In this document: one piece after another, positions 43,346-54,101 of the stretch
Numbering within the stretch: the first letter of the stretch is position 1
Layout: each line of letters starts with the position of its first letter
DNA from: Povalibacter uvarum
Lineage (GTDB): Bacteria; Pseudomonadota; Gammaproteobacteria; Steroidobacterales; Steroidobacteraceae
Length of the DNA: 64,000 nt
NCBI RefSeq assembly: GCF_014202975.1
Contig: NZ_JACHHZ010000008.1
Location: forward strand, 62,001-126,000
Direction: 5' to 3'
Program-made: the position numbers and the translations under genes
The notes under the pieces: generated by a model
Told to the model about the DNA's origin: nothing
Databases searched by the model: none
What the model saw: only the letters and a program-made list of their open reading frames with translations

Positions 43346-43807
43346 CTACCGACGCGACATAAAGAAGGAGCGCAGCAGCGCGCTGCACTCGTCCGCCAGG
43401 ACGCCTGGGACGATGTCGAGGCGGTGATTCAGCGCTGAATGCTGAACGATGTTGAAGACTGATCCCGCGGCGCCCGCCCGCGGATCGGTGGCCGCGTAGA
43501 CGAGACGCTTCACCCTCGCATGCACCATCGCGCCTGCGCACATCGCGCAGGGCTCGAGGGTCACGTACAGAGTGGTGTCGAGCAGGCGGTAGTTTTCCAG
43601 TGCCTGGGCGGCGGCACGCATGGCGATCATCTCGGCATGCGCGCTCGGATCGTGAGTGCTGATCGGCCGATTCCAGCCTTCGGCGATCACGATTCCGTCT
43701 TTGACGACGAGCGCCCCGACCGGCACTTCGCCGGCGCGCTCGGCTTCACGGGCGAGTTCGATCGCCCGGGCCATGAACAGTACGTCGACGTTTTCCGCTT
43801 CGCTCAT
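43346..43807 (-). CDS. tadA: tRNA-specific adenosine deaminase
   Basis: A 153-residue zinc deaminase that converts adenosine 34 of tRNA-Arg(ACG) to inosine. The catalytic HAEM (His57, Glu59) and PCAMC (Cys87, Cys90) motifs are intact, and GNRPI-like [17 protein letters not shown] is typical. ATG 43807 overlaps the guaA stop (ATGA), so it is translationally coupled. GTG 43813, also in frame, would add two residues. It is the third gene of guaB-guaA-tadA, a common gammaproteobacterial order. Confidence 0.94.
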   Translation of the reverse strand: MSEAENVDVLFMARAIELAREAERAGEVPVGALVVKDGIVIAEGWNRPISTHDPSAHAEMIAMRAAAQALENYRLLDTTLYVTLEPCAMCAGAMVHARVKRLVYAATDPRAGAAGSVFNIVQHSALNHRLDIVPGVLADECSALLRSFFMSRR

Positions 43808-45417
43808 TCCCACTCGATCGTCGCCGGCGGCTTGCCGGAGATGTCGTAGGTCACGCGCGAGATGCCCTGCACTTCGTTGATGATTCGCCGCGCGACCAGG
43901 TCCAGGAATTCATACGGCAGGCGCGACCAGCGCGCCGTCATGAAGTCGATGGTTTCGACACAGCGCAATGCGATGACATAGTCGTACCGGCGACCGTCGC
44001 CCATCACTGCAACGGATCGCACCGGCAGGAACACGGCGAACGCCTGGCTGGTTCGATCGTAGAGATCGTGGCGACGCAGCTCATCGAGGAAGATCACGTC
44101 GGCCTGGCGCAGCAGGTCGGCGTAGGGCTTCGTGACCTCGCCCAGGATTCGTACACCGAGCCCGGGGCCCGGGAACGGATGGCGATAAACCATTTCGCGC
44201 GGCAGACCGAGCTCAACGCCAAGCTTGCGCACTTCGTCCTTGAACAGCTCGCGCAGCGGCTCGCAGAGCTTGAGATTCATCTTCTCCGGCAGGCCGCCGA
44301 CGTTGTGATGACTCTTGATAACGTGCGCCTTGCCGGTCTTCGAGCCAGCGGACTCGATCACGTCCGGATAGATCGTGCCCTGCGCGAGCCAGCGAATGCC
44401 CTGCAGCTTCGCTGCTTCTTCCTCGAACACTTCGACGAACAGGCGGCCGATGATCTTGCGCTTGCGCTCGGGATCGGCCTCGCCCTTCAGCGCCTTGAAG
44501 AAGCGATCGGCGGCATCGACGCGAATCACACGGACGCCCATGTGACGCGCGAAGGTATCCATCACCTGGTCACCTTCATTCAGGCGCAGCAAGCCGTGAT
44601 CGACGAACACGCAGGTGAGCTGCTTGCCAATGGCCCGATGCAGCAACGCACCCACGACTGACGAATCGACGCCACCCGACAGGCCCAGCAGCACGTTGTC
44701 GGAACCGACCTGCTCGCGCACGCGGGCAATCGAGTCCGCAATGATGTTGCCCGCGCTCCAGCGAGCTTCGCAGCCGCAGATCTCCCGGACGAAACGCTCG
44801 AGCAACTGCGCGCCCTGCAGCGTGTGCGTCACTTCAGGATGGAACTGCACGCCGTAGAACTGTCGCGACTCATCGGCCATCGCGGCCAGCGGTACGCTGT
44901 TCGTGAATGCCGTAGCGACGAAACCGGCCGGCAGTTCCTCGACGCGATCGCCGTGGCTCATCCACACATCGAGCAGCGCACGCCCCTGCCCATCACTGTG
45001 ATCGCGCAAACCATCCAGCAATCGACACGGCGCCGCGGACGTCACCTGCGCGTAGCCGAACTCCCGGTGATTCGATGCCGTCACGCGGCCGCCCAGCTGC
45101 TTCGCCATCGTCTGCATGCCGTAGCAGATGCCGAGAACCGGCACCTTCAGGTCGAAAACGACGGACGGCGCCACGGGCGGCGTGACGTCGGTGACCGACT
45201 CCGGGCCACCTGAAAGAATGATTCCGCGAGCTCCAAACGCCTGCACGTCGGCGTCCGACATGTCCCAGGGATGAATTTCGCAGTAGACACCGCTCTCGCG
45301 CACACGACGCGCGATCAACTGCGTGTACTGCGCGCCGAAGTCGAGAATCAGGATTCGATGGGCGTGGATGTCGGCGGGCGGTGAAATCGTTACGGGCGGC
45401 GAGTTGTGAGAAGTCAC
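43804..45417 (-). CDS. guaA: GMP synthase (glutamine-hydrolysing)
   Basis: A 537-residue enzyme that aminates XMP to GMP with glutamine and ATP. The class I amidotransferase domain (about 20-210) has [15 protein letters not shown] with the catalytic Cys and HPEVTHT. The ATP-pyrophosphatase domain has the P-loop [12 protein letters not shown], and the C-terminal dimerisation domain ends [15 protein letters not shown]. It starts with GTG 45417, without a strong ribosome site; the N-terminus is about 10 residues longer than in E. coli. It is 39 bases downstream of guaB and overlaps tadA. Confidence 0.95.
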   Translation of the reverse strand: MTSHNSPPVTISPPADIHAHRILILDFGAQYTQLIARRVRESGVYCEIHPWDMSDADVQAFGARGIILSGGPESVTDVTPPVAPSVVFDLKVPVLGICYGMQTMAKQLGGRVTASNHREFGYAQVTSAAPCRLLDGLRDHSDGQGRALLDVWMSHGDRVEELPAGFVATAFTNSVPLAAMADESRQFYGVQFHPEVTHTLQGAQLLERFVREICGCEARWSAGNIIADSIARVREQVGSDNVLLGLSGGVDSSVVGALLHRAIGKQLTCVFVDHGLLRLNEGDQVMDTFARHMGVRVIRVDAADRFFKALKGEADPERKRKIIGRLFVEVFEEEAAKLQGIRWLAQGTIYPDVIESAGSKTGKAHVIKSHHNVGGLPEKMNLKLCEPLRELFKDEVRKLGVELGLPREMVYRHPFPGPGLGVRILGEVTKPYADLLRQADVIFLDELRRHDLYDRTSQAFAVFLPVRSVAVMGDGRRYDYVIALRCVETIDFMTARWSRLPYEFLDLVARRIINEVQGISRVTYDISGKPPATIEWE

Positions 45418-45456
45418 GTGGGATCCCGATGCATGGATAAAAATCCGATTTCCGTC

Positions 45457-46929
<1,473 letters not shown>

Positions 46930-46960
46930 CTAGCCCACGGCCTGTCGATGAAAGCGCGCC

Positions 46961-46989
46961 ATTGTACTCCGGCGGCGATCTCCGGTAAA
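46961..46989 (-). promoter_or_regulatory. Predicted sigma-70 promoter of guaB
   Basis: On the minus strand, TTTACC (46989-46984) and TACAAT (46966-46961) are separated by exactly 17 bases. They match the -35 consensus at 4 of 6 and the -10 consensus at 5 of 6. The start point would fall about 30 bases before the guaB ATG. Confidence 0.55.
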
Positions 46990-47025
46990 CGGGCACGAGC
47001 GGTCAAAGTCAGCCATGTCGAGCCA

Positions 47026-47053
47026 TTGGTGTGTCGAGTCGTTGGAGTATATG
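47026..47053 (+). promoter_or_regulatory. Possible promoter of xseA
   Basis: TTGGTG (47026-47031), a 16-base spacer, and TATATG (47048-47053) lie 85 bases before the xseA ATG. The match to sigma-70 consensus is moderate. Confidence 0.3.
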
Positions 47054-47138
47054 GGGCATATCGGGCAAACACTGAGGCCCGCCGCCTTGCCGGAGTCGTG
47101 GGGTGTCGGGGCGGGGCCGATCCTGTAGCCTCGCGGCC

Positions 47139-48515
47139 ATGTCCGATTTGTTCGCCAATCTTCAACCCGAGCGCGACGTCTACACGCCGACCCGCCTGAA
47201 CCGGGAAGCCCGGATCATGCTGGAACGCGGCTTCTCGGCCCTGTGGGTCGAGGGCGAGATGTCCAACCTCTCGCGCCCTTCGTCGGGACACTGGTATTTC
47301 TCGATCAAGGACGAATCCGCACAGCTGCGCTGTGCCATGTTCCGCCAGCGCAATATGCTCGCCCGCTTCTCGCCGAAGGACGGACAACGCGTCCTGCTGA
47401 GGGGACGAGTCAGCCTTTACGAGCCTCGCGGAGACTACCAGTTCCTCGTCGACCACATCGAGGAAGCCGGCGAAGGCGAGCTGCGCAGGCGCTTCGATCT
47501 GCTGAAGGCAAAGCTCGCGGCGGAAGGCCTGTTCGGCACCGAACGAAAGCGCGCCCTGCCCCGCCTGCCACGGCGCATCGGGATCGTCACGTCGCCGAGT
47601 GGTGCGGCCATCCGGGACATCCTGCACATTCTGCAGCGCCGCTTCCGCACGATTCCCGTCCTGATCTACCCGGTCCAGGTTCAGGGCGCTGCGGCCGCTC
47701 CCCAGATCGTGCGAGCGATTCAACGCGCGTCGGCACGCGCTGAGTGCGACGTGTTGATCCTCGCGCGCGGCGGTGGTTCTCTCGAAGATCTCTGGCCGTT
47801 CAACGAGGAGATCGTGGCTCGCGCCATTGCGGCCTGCCCGATTCCAATCGTGAGCGGCGTGGGTCATGAAGTCGATTTCACGATCGCTGATTTCGTCGCC
47901 GATGTGAGAGCACCGACGCCTTCAGGCGCCGCCGAACTCGTCGCGCCGGATTGCAACGAATGGCTGCGCAACGTGGCCGCGCTTTCGCGCCGCCTGAGCA
48001 TAACCCTGCAGCGTTCGCTTACGACGCAACGCAATCGCCTGACCTGGATGCAGCGGCGACTCGCCCAGCTGCATCCCGGCGTTGAGCTGCGGCAGCGCGC
48101 ACAGCGGCTCGATGAGCTCGAGGTGCGCCTTGCCCGTGTCATGAAGCAACAGCTCCGCCATCGCCGAGCACTGGTCGCCCAGCATGCGGCACATCTTCGA
48201 CACGCATCGCCGGTCGTACGCATCGCCGATGCAAAGACGCGAATGAAGATTGCGAAGGCGGCGATCAATGCGGCGCTGCGCGGCAGGCTTCAGCAACTTC
48301 GCCGCCAGCTCGCGGTCGCAGGCGGCAAGCTCGATGCAATCAGTCCGCTCGCCACGCTGAATCGCGGCTATGCAATCGTTACGGACGCGGGTGGCCATGT
48401 GGTGACCGATGCCTCCGCCGTGCGCCCCGGTGACCTGATCGAAACGCGACTCGCTGCCGGCCGCTTGAGTGCCCGCGTAGAGCGATCGTTGCTCCCCGAC
48501 GAAGGAACTGCCTGA
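47139..48515 (+). CDS. xseA: Exodeoxyribonuclease VII large subunit
   Basis: A 458-residue nuclease subunit that, with XseB, degrades single-stranded DNA. An N-terminal OB fold (about 18-115; RDVYTPTRLNREARIMLERGFSALWVEGEMSN) is followed by the catalytic region (PRRIGIVTSPSGAAIRDILHIL and the RGGGSLEDLWPFNEE motif), then long coiled-coil helices. ATG 47139 is chosen from the family; an ATG at 47103 adds 12 poor residues. The xseB gene is not in the window. It is divergent from guaB and 4 bases upstream of the M23 peptidase gene. Confidence 0.95.
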   Translation: MSDLFANLQPERDVYTPTRLNREARIMLERGFSALWVEGEMSNLSRPSSGHWYFSIKDESAQLRCAMFRQRNMLARFSPKDGQRVLLRGRVSLYEPRGDYQFLVDHIEEAGEGELRRRFDLLKAKLAAEGLFGTERKRALPRLPRRIGIVTSPSGAAIRDILHILQRRFRTIPVLIYPVQVQGAAAAPQIVRAIQRASARAECDVLILARGGGSLEDLWPFNEEIVARAIAACPIPIVSGVGHEVDFTIADFVADVRAPTPSGAAELVAPDCNEWLRNVAALSRRLSITLQRSLTTQRNRLTWMQRRLAQLHPGVELRQRAQRLDELEVRLARVMKQQLRHRRALVAQHAAHLRHASPVVRIADAKTRMKIAKAAINAALRGRLQQLRRQLAVAGGKLDAISPLATLNRGYAIVTDAGGHVVTDASAVRPGDLIETRLAAGRLSARVERSLLPDEGTA

Positions 48516-48519
48516 AGTG

Positions 48520-49359
48520 ATGTTGAGAAAGACGCTTTCGCTTACTGCCCTGCTCTGCCTGATCTGCGGCAGCGTTCTCGCGAACGCGCCATCGCTGCCT
48601 CGCGAAGCTCGCGTTCCCGGCGGCGTCGCGTTCGTCGAGATTCCCGGCGACAAGGCACCTGCTCGCGTGATGTTCGGCGACTACCAAGTGGCCGTGATCC
48701 GACAGGACAACCGCTGGGTTGCCGTCGTGGGGATTCCGCTCGCGACGAAACCCGGGCCGCAAACGCTCGTCGTCTACTCCGGCACCGACAGGAAGGAAGC
48801 GACGTTCAATGTCACCGACAAGCAGTACCGGACGCAGAAGCTCACGATCAAGAACCAGCGACAGGTCGATCCGAATCCGGATGACCTGAAGCGCATCCAG
48901 CAGGAACAGCAGCGATCCGATGCAGCCCTGTCGAAATTCACCCCAGGCGCTGACGTGCCCGGTCTTTCGCTGCTTTCGCCGGTTCCGGGTGTTCGATCGG
49001 ATTCCTACGGTTCGCGCCGCATCTTCAACGGCCAGCCGCGCAATCCTCATTCCGGCATGGACATCGCCGCCGCGACCGGTACACCGATCGTGGCGCCCGC
49101 CGCGGGCAAGGTCGTCGAGGCCGGAGACTTCTTCTTCAACGGCAACACGCTCTACATCGATCACGGTTACGGCCTCGTGACCATGTACTGCCACCTGAGC
49201 AGCATCGCCGTGAAAGTCGGTGACGAAGTGAAAGCCGGCCAGCTCATCGGCAAAGTCGGCGCGACGGGCCGCGTTACGGGAGCACACCTGCATTGGGGCG
49301 TGGCGCTGAACCGGGCGATGGTGGACCCGGGGCTGTTCCTGGAGCCGCAAACCCCATGA
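48520..49359 (+). CDS. M23 (LytM-type) metallopeptidase
   Basis: A 279-residue exported peptidase. After a signal peptide (MLRKTLSLTALLCLICGSVLA) comes a beta-rich N-terminal part (about 25-140). The C-terminal M23 domain carries the zinc site in NPHSGMDIAAATGTPI (HxxxD) and HLHWGV. Both ligand motifs are intact, so it should cleave peptidoglycan cross-links in the periplasm rather than be a degenerate activator. GTG 48517 is one codon earlier and equally open; GAAGGAA lies upstream. It directly follows xseA. A head-to-head REP pair separates it from the convergent MetX-family gene. Confidence 0.87.
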   Translation: MLRKTLSLTALLCLICGSVLANAPSLPREARVPGGVAFVEIPGDKAPARVMFGDYQVAVIRQDNRWVAVVGIPLATKPGPQTLVVYSGTDRKEATFNVTDKQYRTQKLTIKNQRQVDPNPDDLKRIQQEQQRSDAALSKFTPGADVPGLSLLSPVPGVRSDSYGSRRIFNGQPRNPHSGMDIAAATGTPIVAPAAGKVVEAGDFFFNGNTLYIDHGYGLVTMYCHLSSIAVKVGDEVKAGQLIGKVGATGRVTGAHLHWGVALNRAMVDPGLFLEPQTP

Positions 49360-49382
49360 CGGGGCGCGCAGTCACCTCTGCT

Positions 49383-49478
49383 TGTGGGTCCGGCTTTAGC
49401 CGGACGTCATGCGAAGCAGCGGCTAGCCGCTCTCAGTGCGCTGGCGCGCTAACGTCCGACTAAAGTCGGACCCACACA
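49383..49478. repeat. BIME-like pair of REP palindromes
   Basis: The left arm is GTGGGTCCGGCTTTAGCCGG, continuing ACGTCATGCGAAGCA. The right inverted arm reads AACGTCCGACTAAAGTCGGA then CCCACA; it carries two compensatory changes that preserve its own palindrome. A GCGGCTAGCCGC hairpin is between them. It lies between the convergent M23 peptidase and MetX-family genes, so it can act on both transcripts. Confidence 0.85.
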
Positions 49479-49507
49479 ATCAGAAGGAGCTCGGCGACCC
49501 GGCTCCG

Positions 49508-50614
49508 CTACTTGATCACGGCCCCTTCCAGGAACTCCGCGATCACTGGCCTGAATCGATCCATATCCACCAGGAACGAATCGTGCCCCTGCAGTGAAGG
49601 CAATCGCGCGAACTGAACTTCGCGGCCTTCCGCCTTCAATCCATCCGCGAGCTCCTGCTGCTGTTCGATCGGGAACAGCAGATCGGTCTCGACCCCCATG
49701 ACGAGCGCACGATCGACTCCGAACCGCTTGAGCGCATCGGCAACCGTTCCGCCGTGATCGGCGAGATCGAAGAGATCCATCGCCCGGGAAATATAAAGGT
49801 AGCAGTTCGGGTCGTACTGGCCCGTGAACTTCGTGGCGTGATTCTCGAGATACGCCTCGACTTCGAAATCGATGCCGAACGGATCGCCCGGCTTGCGCTC
49901 CGAGTTCGCGCGCTCGCGGCCGAAGCGCAGCTGCCATTCCTTCGCCGAGCGATACGTGATCATGCCGAGCTTGCGCGCGAGGCGCATGCCGGAGACCGGG
50001 ATTTCATTCGTCGCGTAGTTACCCTCGTGCCACGCCGGATCGCGACGGATGATCTCGCGCTGCAGGGAACGCAGCGCAATCGAGAACGGCAGCGAACGAG
50101 CAGCGCCTGAAATCGTCACGACGCTGCGTGCCGCGTTCGGGAACAGCGCGCAGTACGCGAGGACGGTCATTCCACCCAGCGAAGGTCCGATGACCGAAGC
50201 CAGCTTCCGCACGCCGAGCGACAGCGCGACTTCGTGCCCCGCGCGTGCGATGTCCTCGACTGTCAGTACAGGGAACGTGAGCCTGTAAGGCTCACCGGTC
50301 GCTGCATTGATCGAGGCCGGCGACGTCGAACCGTACGGACTGCCGAGCGAGTTCACGCAGATGACGAAGAAGCGACGCGTATCGATGGGCCGGCCCGGTC
50401 CGATCATGTCCTCCCACCAGCCTGGCGACCCATCTTCGGTCGACGAAGCCGCGTGTGCCGAGGGCGAGAGTCCCGTAAAGATCAGGATCGCGTTGTCCGC
50501 GCAGAACGCCAGATCGCCCCAGGTCTCGTACGCGATCTGCACATCGTTGAGCACGCCGCCGCGGCGCATCTCGAACGGGCGGTCGAGCTTGAGGATCTTG
50601 CGTGCGGTGGACAT
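49508..50614 (-). CDS. metX: MetX-family acyltransferase (homoserine or serine O-acyltransferase)
   Basis: A 368-residue alpha/beta-hydrolase-fold acyltransferase. Family marks are NAILIFTGLSPSAHA, RFFVICVNSLGSPYGSTSPAS, nucleophile Ser145 in GPSLGGM, Asp311 in GVETDLLFP and His344 in LQGHDSFLVD. Length is normal. Classical MetX has GGSMGGM and acetylates homoserine. The GPSLGGM elbow and the following SLPFSIALRSLQREIIRRDPAW resemble the Xanthomonadales subgroup shown to act as serine O-succinyltransferase, giving a cysteine rather than methionine precursor (recalled knowledge). Exact substrate is undecided. It has no strong ribosome site. It lies between a REP pair and der. Confidence 0.82.
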   Translation of the reverse strand: MSTARKILKLDRPFEMRRGGVLNDVQIAYETWGDLAFCADNAILIFTGLSPSAHAASSTEDGSPGWWEDMIGPGRPIDTRRFFVICVNSLGSPYGSTSPASINAATGEPYRLTFPVLTVEDIARAGHEVALSLGVRKLASVIGPSLGGMTVLAYCALFPNAARSVVTISGAARSLPFSIALRSLQREIIRRDPAWHEGNYATNEIPVSGMRLARKLGMITYRSAKEWQLRFGRERANSERKPGDPFGIDFEVEAYLENHATKFTGQYDPNCYLYISRAMDLFDLADHGGTVADALKRFGVDRALVMGVETDLLFPIEQQQELADGLKAEGREVQFARLPSLQGHDSFLVDMDRFRPVIAEFLEGAVIK

Positions 50615-50726
50615 GGAGAAAGCGCCGGCGGTGTATGTCAGCCCATTCTAGTAGGGAAGCCGCGCGTCGGGGATAGCCGGCGTTGCATACACCCAAGAAC
50701 GATTCGTTCTATGGACAGCTCCGTCC

Positions 50727-50744
50727 GATCGTCCGCGGACGATC
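50727..50744. promoter_or_regulatory. 18-bp perfect palindrome at the der stop codon
   Basis: GATCGTCCGCGGACGATC reads the same on both strands and overlaps the first two bases of the reverse-strand stop codon of der. No T-run follows, and there is no loop, so a protein-binding site or cruciform is as likely as a terminator. The rest of the 128-base gap to the MetX-family gene shows nothing else. Confidence 0.4.
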
Positions 50745-52131
50745 AACCCTTCTTTACGCGCTGCATCAGACGCTTCCGCTTCTGCATCTGGCGGGGTGTC
50801 AGCGTATTGCGCTTGCCCTTGAACGGATTTGCGTCGGAGCGGAACTCGATGCGCACCGGCGTGCCTTCCAGGTGGAAATGCTTCCGGTATGCGTTGGCCA
50901 GATAGCGTCTGTACGCGTCCGGCACATGCTCCACCTGGTTCCCGTGGATGACGATGATCGGCGGATTGCGTCCACCCTGGTGTGCATAGCGCAGCTTGAT
51001 GCGCCGCCCGCGGATCAGCGGAGGCTGGTGCTGCTGCATTGCCGCTTCGAGTACGCGGGTGAGATCCGGTGTCGCGAGGTCGCGCATCGCAGCCGCGTAT
51101 ACCTTCTTCACGTCTCGCATCAGCTCGCCGACACCGGTGCCGTGGAGCGCGGAGATGAAATGCACGGGTGCGAAATCCAGGAACGGCAATCGCAAGTCGA
51201 GTCCGGTGCGGATTTCGTTGCGCTTGTCGGAGGGAATGCCGTCCCACTTGTTGACGGCGATCATCAACGCGCGTCCACGCTCGGCTACCAGACCGAACAG
51301 GCTCGCATCCTGCTCCGCGACGGTATCATGCGCGTCGATCACGCCGATCACGACATGCGCGTCGTCCACCGCCTGCAGCGTTTTGACGATGCTGAATTTC
51401 TCGATCGCTTCCTCGACGCGCGAACGGCGTCGCACACCGGCTGTGTCGATGAGCGTGTATTGCTGGCCATCGCGCTCGAAGGGAACGAACACGGCATCGC
51501 GTGTCGTGCCCGGCTGGTCGAATGCAATCAGGCGATCCTCGCCGATCAGGCGATTGATCAGCGTCGATTTGCCCACATTCGGACGGCCAATGACTGCAAC
51601 ACGAATGCCGGTATCTTCGACGGCGCCTGCGCCATGCGCGACGGTAAATCCCTCGAGCGCTCGGTCGATCAGCCCCTTGATCCCATTGCCGTGTGCCGCG
51701 GAGATCGCGAGAGGTTCGCCCAATCCAAGCTGATGGAAGTCAGCACCTGCTGTCGCGCTCTCGACGCCTTCGGCCTTGTTGACGACAACCACGACATCCT
51801 TGCCCAGGCGACGCAGTGTCTGTGCGACGAACTGGTCGGAGGGTGTGCAGCCTTCGCGGGAATCGAGAATGAAGAGAACCCTGTCGGCTTCTTCGATGGC
51901 CTTCAGCGTCTGCTTCGCCATCAGCTGCTCGATCCCCTCCGCCTCGGCCACGAGACCACCGGTATCGACGACAAGGTAAGGAATCGGGCCGACCTTGCCA
52001 TAACCGTAGATACGGTCGCGCGTGAGCCCCGGCAGATCCGCGACGAGCGCATCGCGGCTACGCGTAAGAACGTTGAACAGCGTCGACTTTCCGACGTTCG
52101 GTCGGCCGACCAGGGCAATGACGGGAAGCAT
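50743..52131 (-). CDS. der: Ribosome-assembly GTPase Der (EngA)
   Basis: A 462-residue protein with two tandem GTPase domains and a C-terminal KH-like domain, needed for 50S subunit maturation. G1 is at [15 protein letters not shown] (first domain) and [15 protein letters not shown] (second). The DTGG and DTAG G3 motifs and NKAEG and NKWDG G4 motifs are all intact. The basic C-terminus ([11 protein letters not shown]) is typical. ATG 52131 is the family start. It is the last gene of the leftward block hisS-yfgM-bamB-der. Confidence 0.96.
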   Translation of the reverse strand: MLPVIALVGRPNVGKSTLFNVLTRSRDALVADLPGLTRDRIYGYGKVGPIPYLVVDTGGLVAEAEGIEQLMAKQTLKAIEEADRVLFILDSREGCTPSDQFVAQTLRRLGKDVVVVVNKAEGVESATAGADFHQLGLGEPLAISAAHGNGIKGLIDRALEGFTVAHGAGAVEDTGIRVAVIGRPNVGKSTLINRLIGEDRLIAFDQPGTTRDAVFVPFERDGQQYTLIDTAGVRRRSRVEEAIEKFSIVKTLQAVDDAHVVIGVIDAHDTVAEQDASLFGLVAERGRALMIAVNKWDGIPSDKRNEIRTGLDLRLPFLDFAPVHFISALHGTGVGELMRDVKKVYAAAMRDLATPDLTRVLEAAMQQHQPPLIRGRRIKLRYAHQGGRNPPIIVIHGNQVEHVPDAYRRYLANAYRKHFHLEGTPVRIEFRSDANPFKGKRNTLTPRQMQKRKRLMQRVKKG

Positions 52132-52144
52132 AGGGAAGTGACTA

Positions 52145-52165
52145 GCGGATAGCGGATGGCGGATA
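52145..52165. repeat. Three tandem copies of GCGGATA/G
   Basis: GCGGATA, GCGGATG and GCGGATA at 52145-52151, 52152-52158 and 52159-52165 lie within the 45-base gap between bamB and der. Such short tandem arrays are prone to slippage and can vary between strains. Confidence 0.6.
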
Positions 52166-52176
52166 GAGCAAGGGAC

Positions 52177-53379
52177 TTACTGTCCGCTGTCGGCGGTCCG
52201 CTCCTCGCGGGAAGTGCTGCGCAGGGCGATCACCTTGCCGGAGTCCGTCTGCACGAACGTGCGCCCGTCCTGGGCAATGGCTGCGTTGGTGATCCGCTCG
52301 CCGTCGGTCTTGCGACGCGCGACGATCTCGCCGCTCGACTTGTCGAGCCAGTGCAGGTAACCCTCGAAATCACCGACCAGCAGCGAGTCGCCATCGATCG
52401 TCGGCGCGGTCAGACCGCGGCGACGCAACGCCGACTGTTCCCACTGCACCGCACCGTCGGCGCGACGCATCGCTACGACGACACTGTCCGAGTTGGTGAG
52501 ATAGATGTTCTCGTCGTCCATGCTGAAGCCGCGATAACTCGAAGCATCGCGCGCCCACCAGATCTGCCCCGAATCGAGCGCGAGCATCGCGACGCGACCC
52601 TGGAAGCCGACGACGAAGATGTCATCGCCCGAGACGTGGACGGACGAGTCGATGTCGGAGAGGCGTTCGAGTTCGGTACGACCATGCGGCGCGTTGACGA
52701 TCGTGTCCCACAAGACATCGCCATTGCGCACATCGACGGCGATGACGCGACCGTTGTCGAAGCCCGCGATGATGCGATCGCCGGCAAGCACCGGCGGTGC
52801 GGTGCCGCGCAACGTCAATCGCGGCACCTGCTCATCGACGGCCCAGCGGGTCGCGCCGTCCGTCAGCGACAAACCTTCGAGATGGCCATCCACCGTGCGG
52901 ATGATGACGAGATCGCTCGCGACGAGCGGGCTCGCCAGCACTTCGCTGTTGATGGCTTTGCGCCAGCGCTGCTGACCGTTCGATGCATCGAGCGCGATCA
53001 CGTCGCCATCGCTGGATCCCATCACGACTACGCCTGAACCGACCGCGGGACCGGCGGCGAGCGACAGCTTCGTCTTTACGCCCCAGACTCTGCGGCCGTT
53101 CTCCGCGTTGACCGCGACGACTTCGCCGTCGTGGGACGCGGCATAAACGGTCCCCTCCACCACCGTCGGGCGAAGCGCCAGACGCAGGTTCTCGGAGTCT
53201 CCACCGAGCCCGAGGCTCCAGATCTCCTGCACGTTGCGCTTGGCAACGATATCGACAAGCTCGGCCGGCGGATCGACGTCCTTGTCCTTGTCGCACGCGG
53301 CAATGCCGAACAGAGCTACGAGCAACAGGAATGCCGGACCAAAACGGCCGGCGGTTTCGAGACGTCGACTTGCTTGCAT
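52177..53379 (-). CDS. bamB: Outer-membrane assembly lipoprotein BamB
   Basis: A 400-residue lipoprotein of the BAM complex that helps insert beta-barrel proteins. It has a lipoprotein signal with lipobox GIAAC (Cys29), then an eight-bladed propeller with PQQ-like repeats (VVAVNAENGRRVWGVK, VIALDASNGQQRWRKA, VIAVDVRNGDVLWDT, MLALDSGQIWWARD and others). ATG 53379 shares one base with the yfgM stop (TGATG), and AGGGGA precedes it. GTG 53382 is in frame but overlaps more. The order yfgM-bamB-der is conserved in gammaproteobacteria. Confidence 0.94.
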   Translation of the reverse strand: MQASRRLETAGRFGPAFLLLVALFGIAACDKDKDVDPPAELVDIVAKRNVQEIWSLGLGGDSENLRLALRPTVVEGTVYAASHDGEVVAVNAENGRRVWGVKTKLSLAAGPAVGSGVVVMGSSDGDVIALDASNGQQRWRKAINSEVLASPLVASDLVIIRTVDGHLEGLSLTDGATRWAVDEQVPRLTLRGTAPPVLAGDRIIAGFDNGRVIAVDVRNGDVLWDTIVNAPHGRTELERLSDIDSSVHVSGDDIFVVGFQGRVAMLALDSGQIWWARDASSYRGFSMDDENIYLTNSDSVVVAMRRADGAVQWEQSALRRRGLTAPTIDGDSLLVGDFEGYLHWLDKSSGEIVARRKTDGERITNAAIAQDGRTFVQTDSGKVIALRSTSREERTADSGQ

Positions 53380-54044
53380 CACAATGTCCCCTGCACCGCG
53401 CCGGATGCCGGCACCACGCCGCCTACATCCTGCAGTTTCAACTCAACGATCTGACGATCAATCTGTACATCGGCTTCCGCGAGCGCCGCGGCGTATTCGG
53501 CGCGGGCACCTTCAGCGTCGCCCTTGGCGAACAGCGCGTCGCCGCGAATCTCTCGCGCCTGCGCACCGAAAGCGCCAGCAGTCAGCGGCTCGAGCAGCTT
53601 CACTGCGTCATCATGCTTGCCGTCCTGGATCAGCAGGCGCGCCAGGCGCAGCTTCGCAACTGCTCCGAGCTCCTCGTCCTTCGACTTGTCGACGACAGTC
53701 CGCAGCAGCGATTCAGCTTCAGCGAACTTTGCTGCTTCGACATGAGACTTCGCGAGGAGCAGGCGACCTTGCTGCGCGTACGCGGACGAATCGAAGTCGC
53801 CGATCAGAGCATCGAGCTTCTCCTGTGCCTTCGTGGCATCGCCTGCGGCAACAGCCGCTTCGATGTCGCTGTACAACTGTCCCGCGGACTCTGCCTGGCG
53901 CTGCTTGTGCGATCCCCAGTAGTTCCAGCCGATCAGCAGGCCCACGCCGAGAATCACGCCGCCGACGATCCAGGCCCAGTTGTCGCGCCACCACTGGCGC
54001 AGTAGTTCTTCGCGTTCGTTGTCGGAGAGGTTTTCGTCGGCCAT
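53379..54044 (-). CDS. YfgM-type membrane-anchored TPR protein (SecYEG ancillary)
   Basis: A 221-residue protein. A cytosolic N-tail (MADENLSDNEREELLRQWWRDN), one transmembrane segment (about 24-43) and a periplasmic TPR region (about 55-200) match YfgM, which associates with the SecYEG translocon and periplasmic chaperones. Its place between hisS and bamB is the same as in E. coli, which supports the call. Its stop overlaps the bamB start by one base. Confidence 0.88.
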   Translation of the reverse strand: MADENLSDNEREELLRQWWRDNWAWIVGGVILGVGLLIGWNYWGSHKQRQAESAGQLYSDIEAAVAAGDATKAQEKLDALIGDFDSSAYAQQGRLLLAKSHVEAAKFAEAESLLRTVVDKSKDEELGAVAKLRLARLLIQDGKHDDAVKLLEPLTAGAFGAQAREIRGDALFAKGDAEGARAEYAAALAEADVQIDRQIVELKLQDVGGVVPASGAVQGTL

Positions 54045-54084
54045 GGCTGCTTGGGTGGTGAGTGAGGGAGTGTGTCAGTGAAGT

Positions 54085-54101
54085 AGCAGGGCTGCCCTGC
54101 T
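54085..54101 (-). terminator. Short hairpin at the end of hisS
   Basis: AGCAGGG-CTG-CCCTGCT, a 7-bp stem with a 3-base loop, overlaps the first base of the reverse-strand stop of hisS. No T-run follows. It may slow ribosomes or polymerase but is not a strong terminator. Confidence 0.35.
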
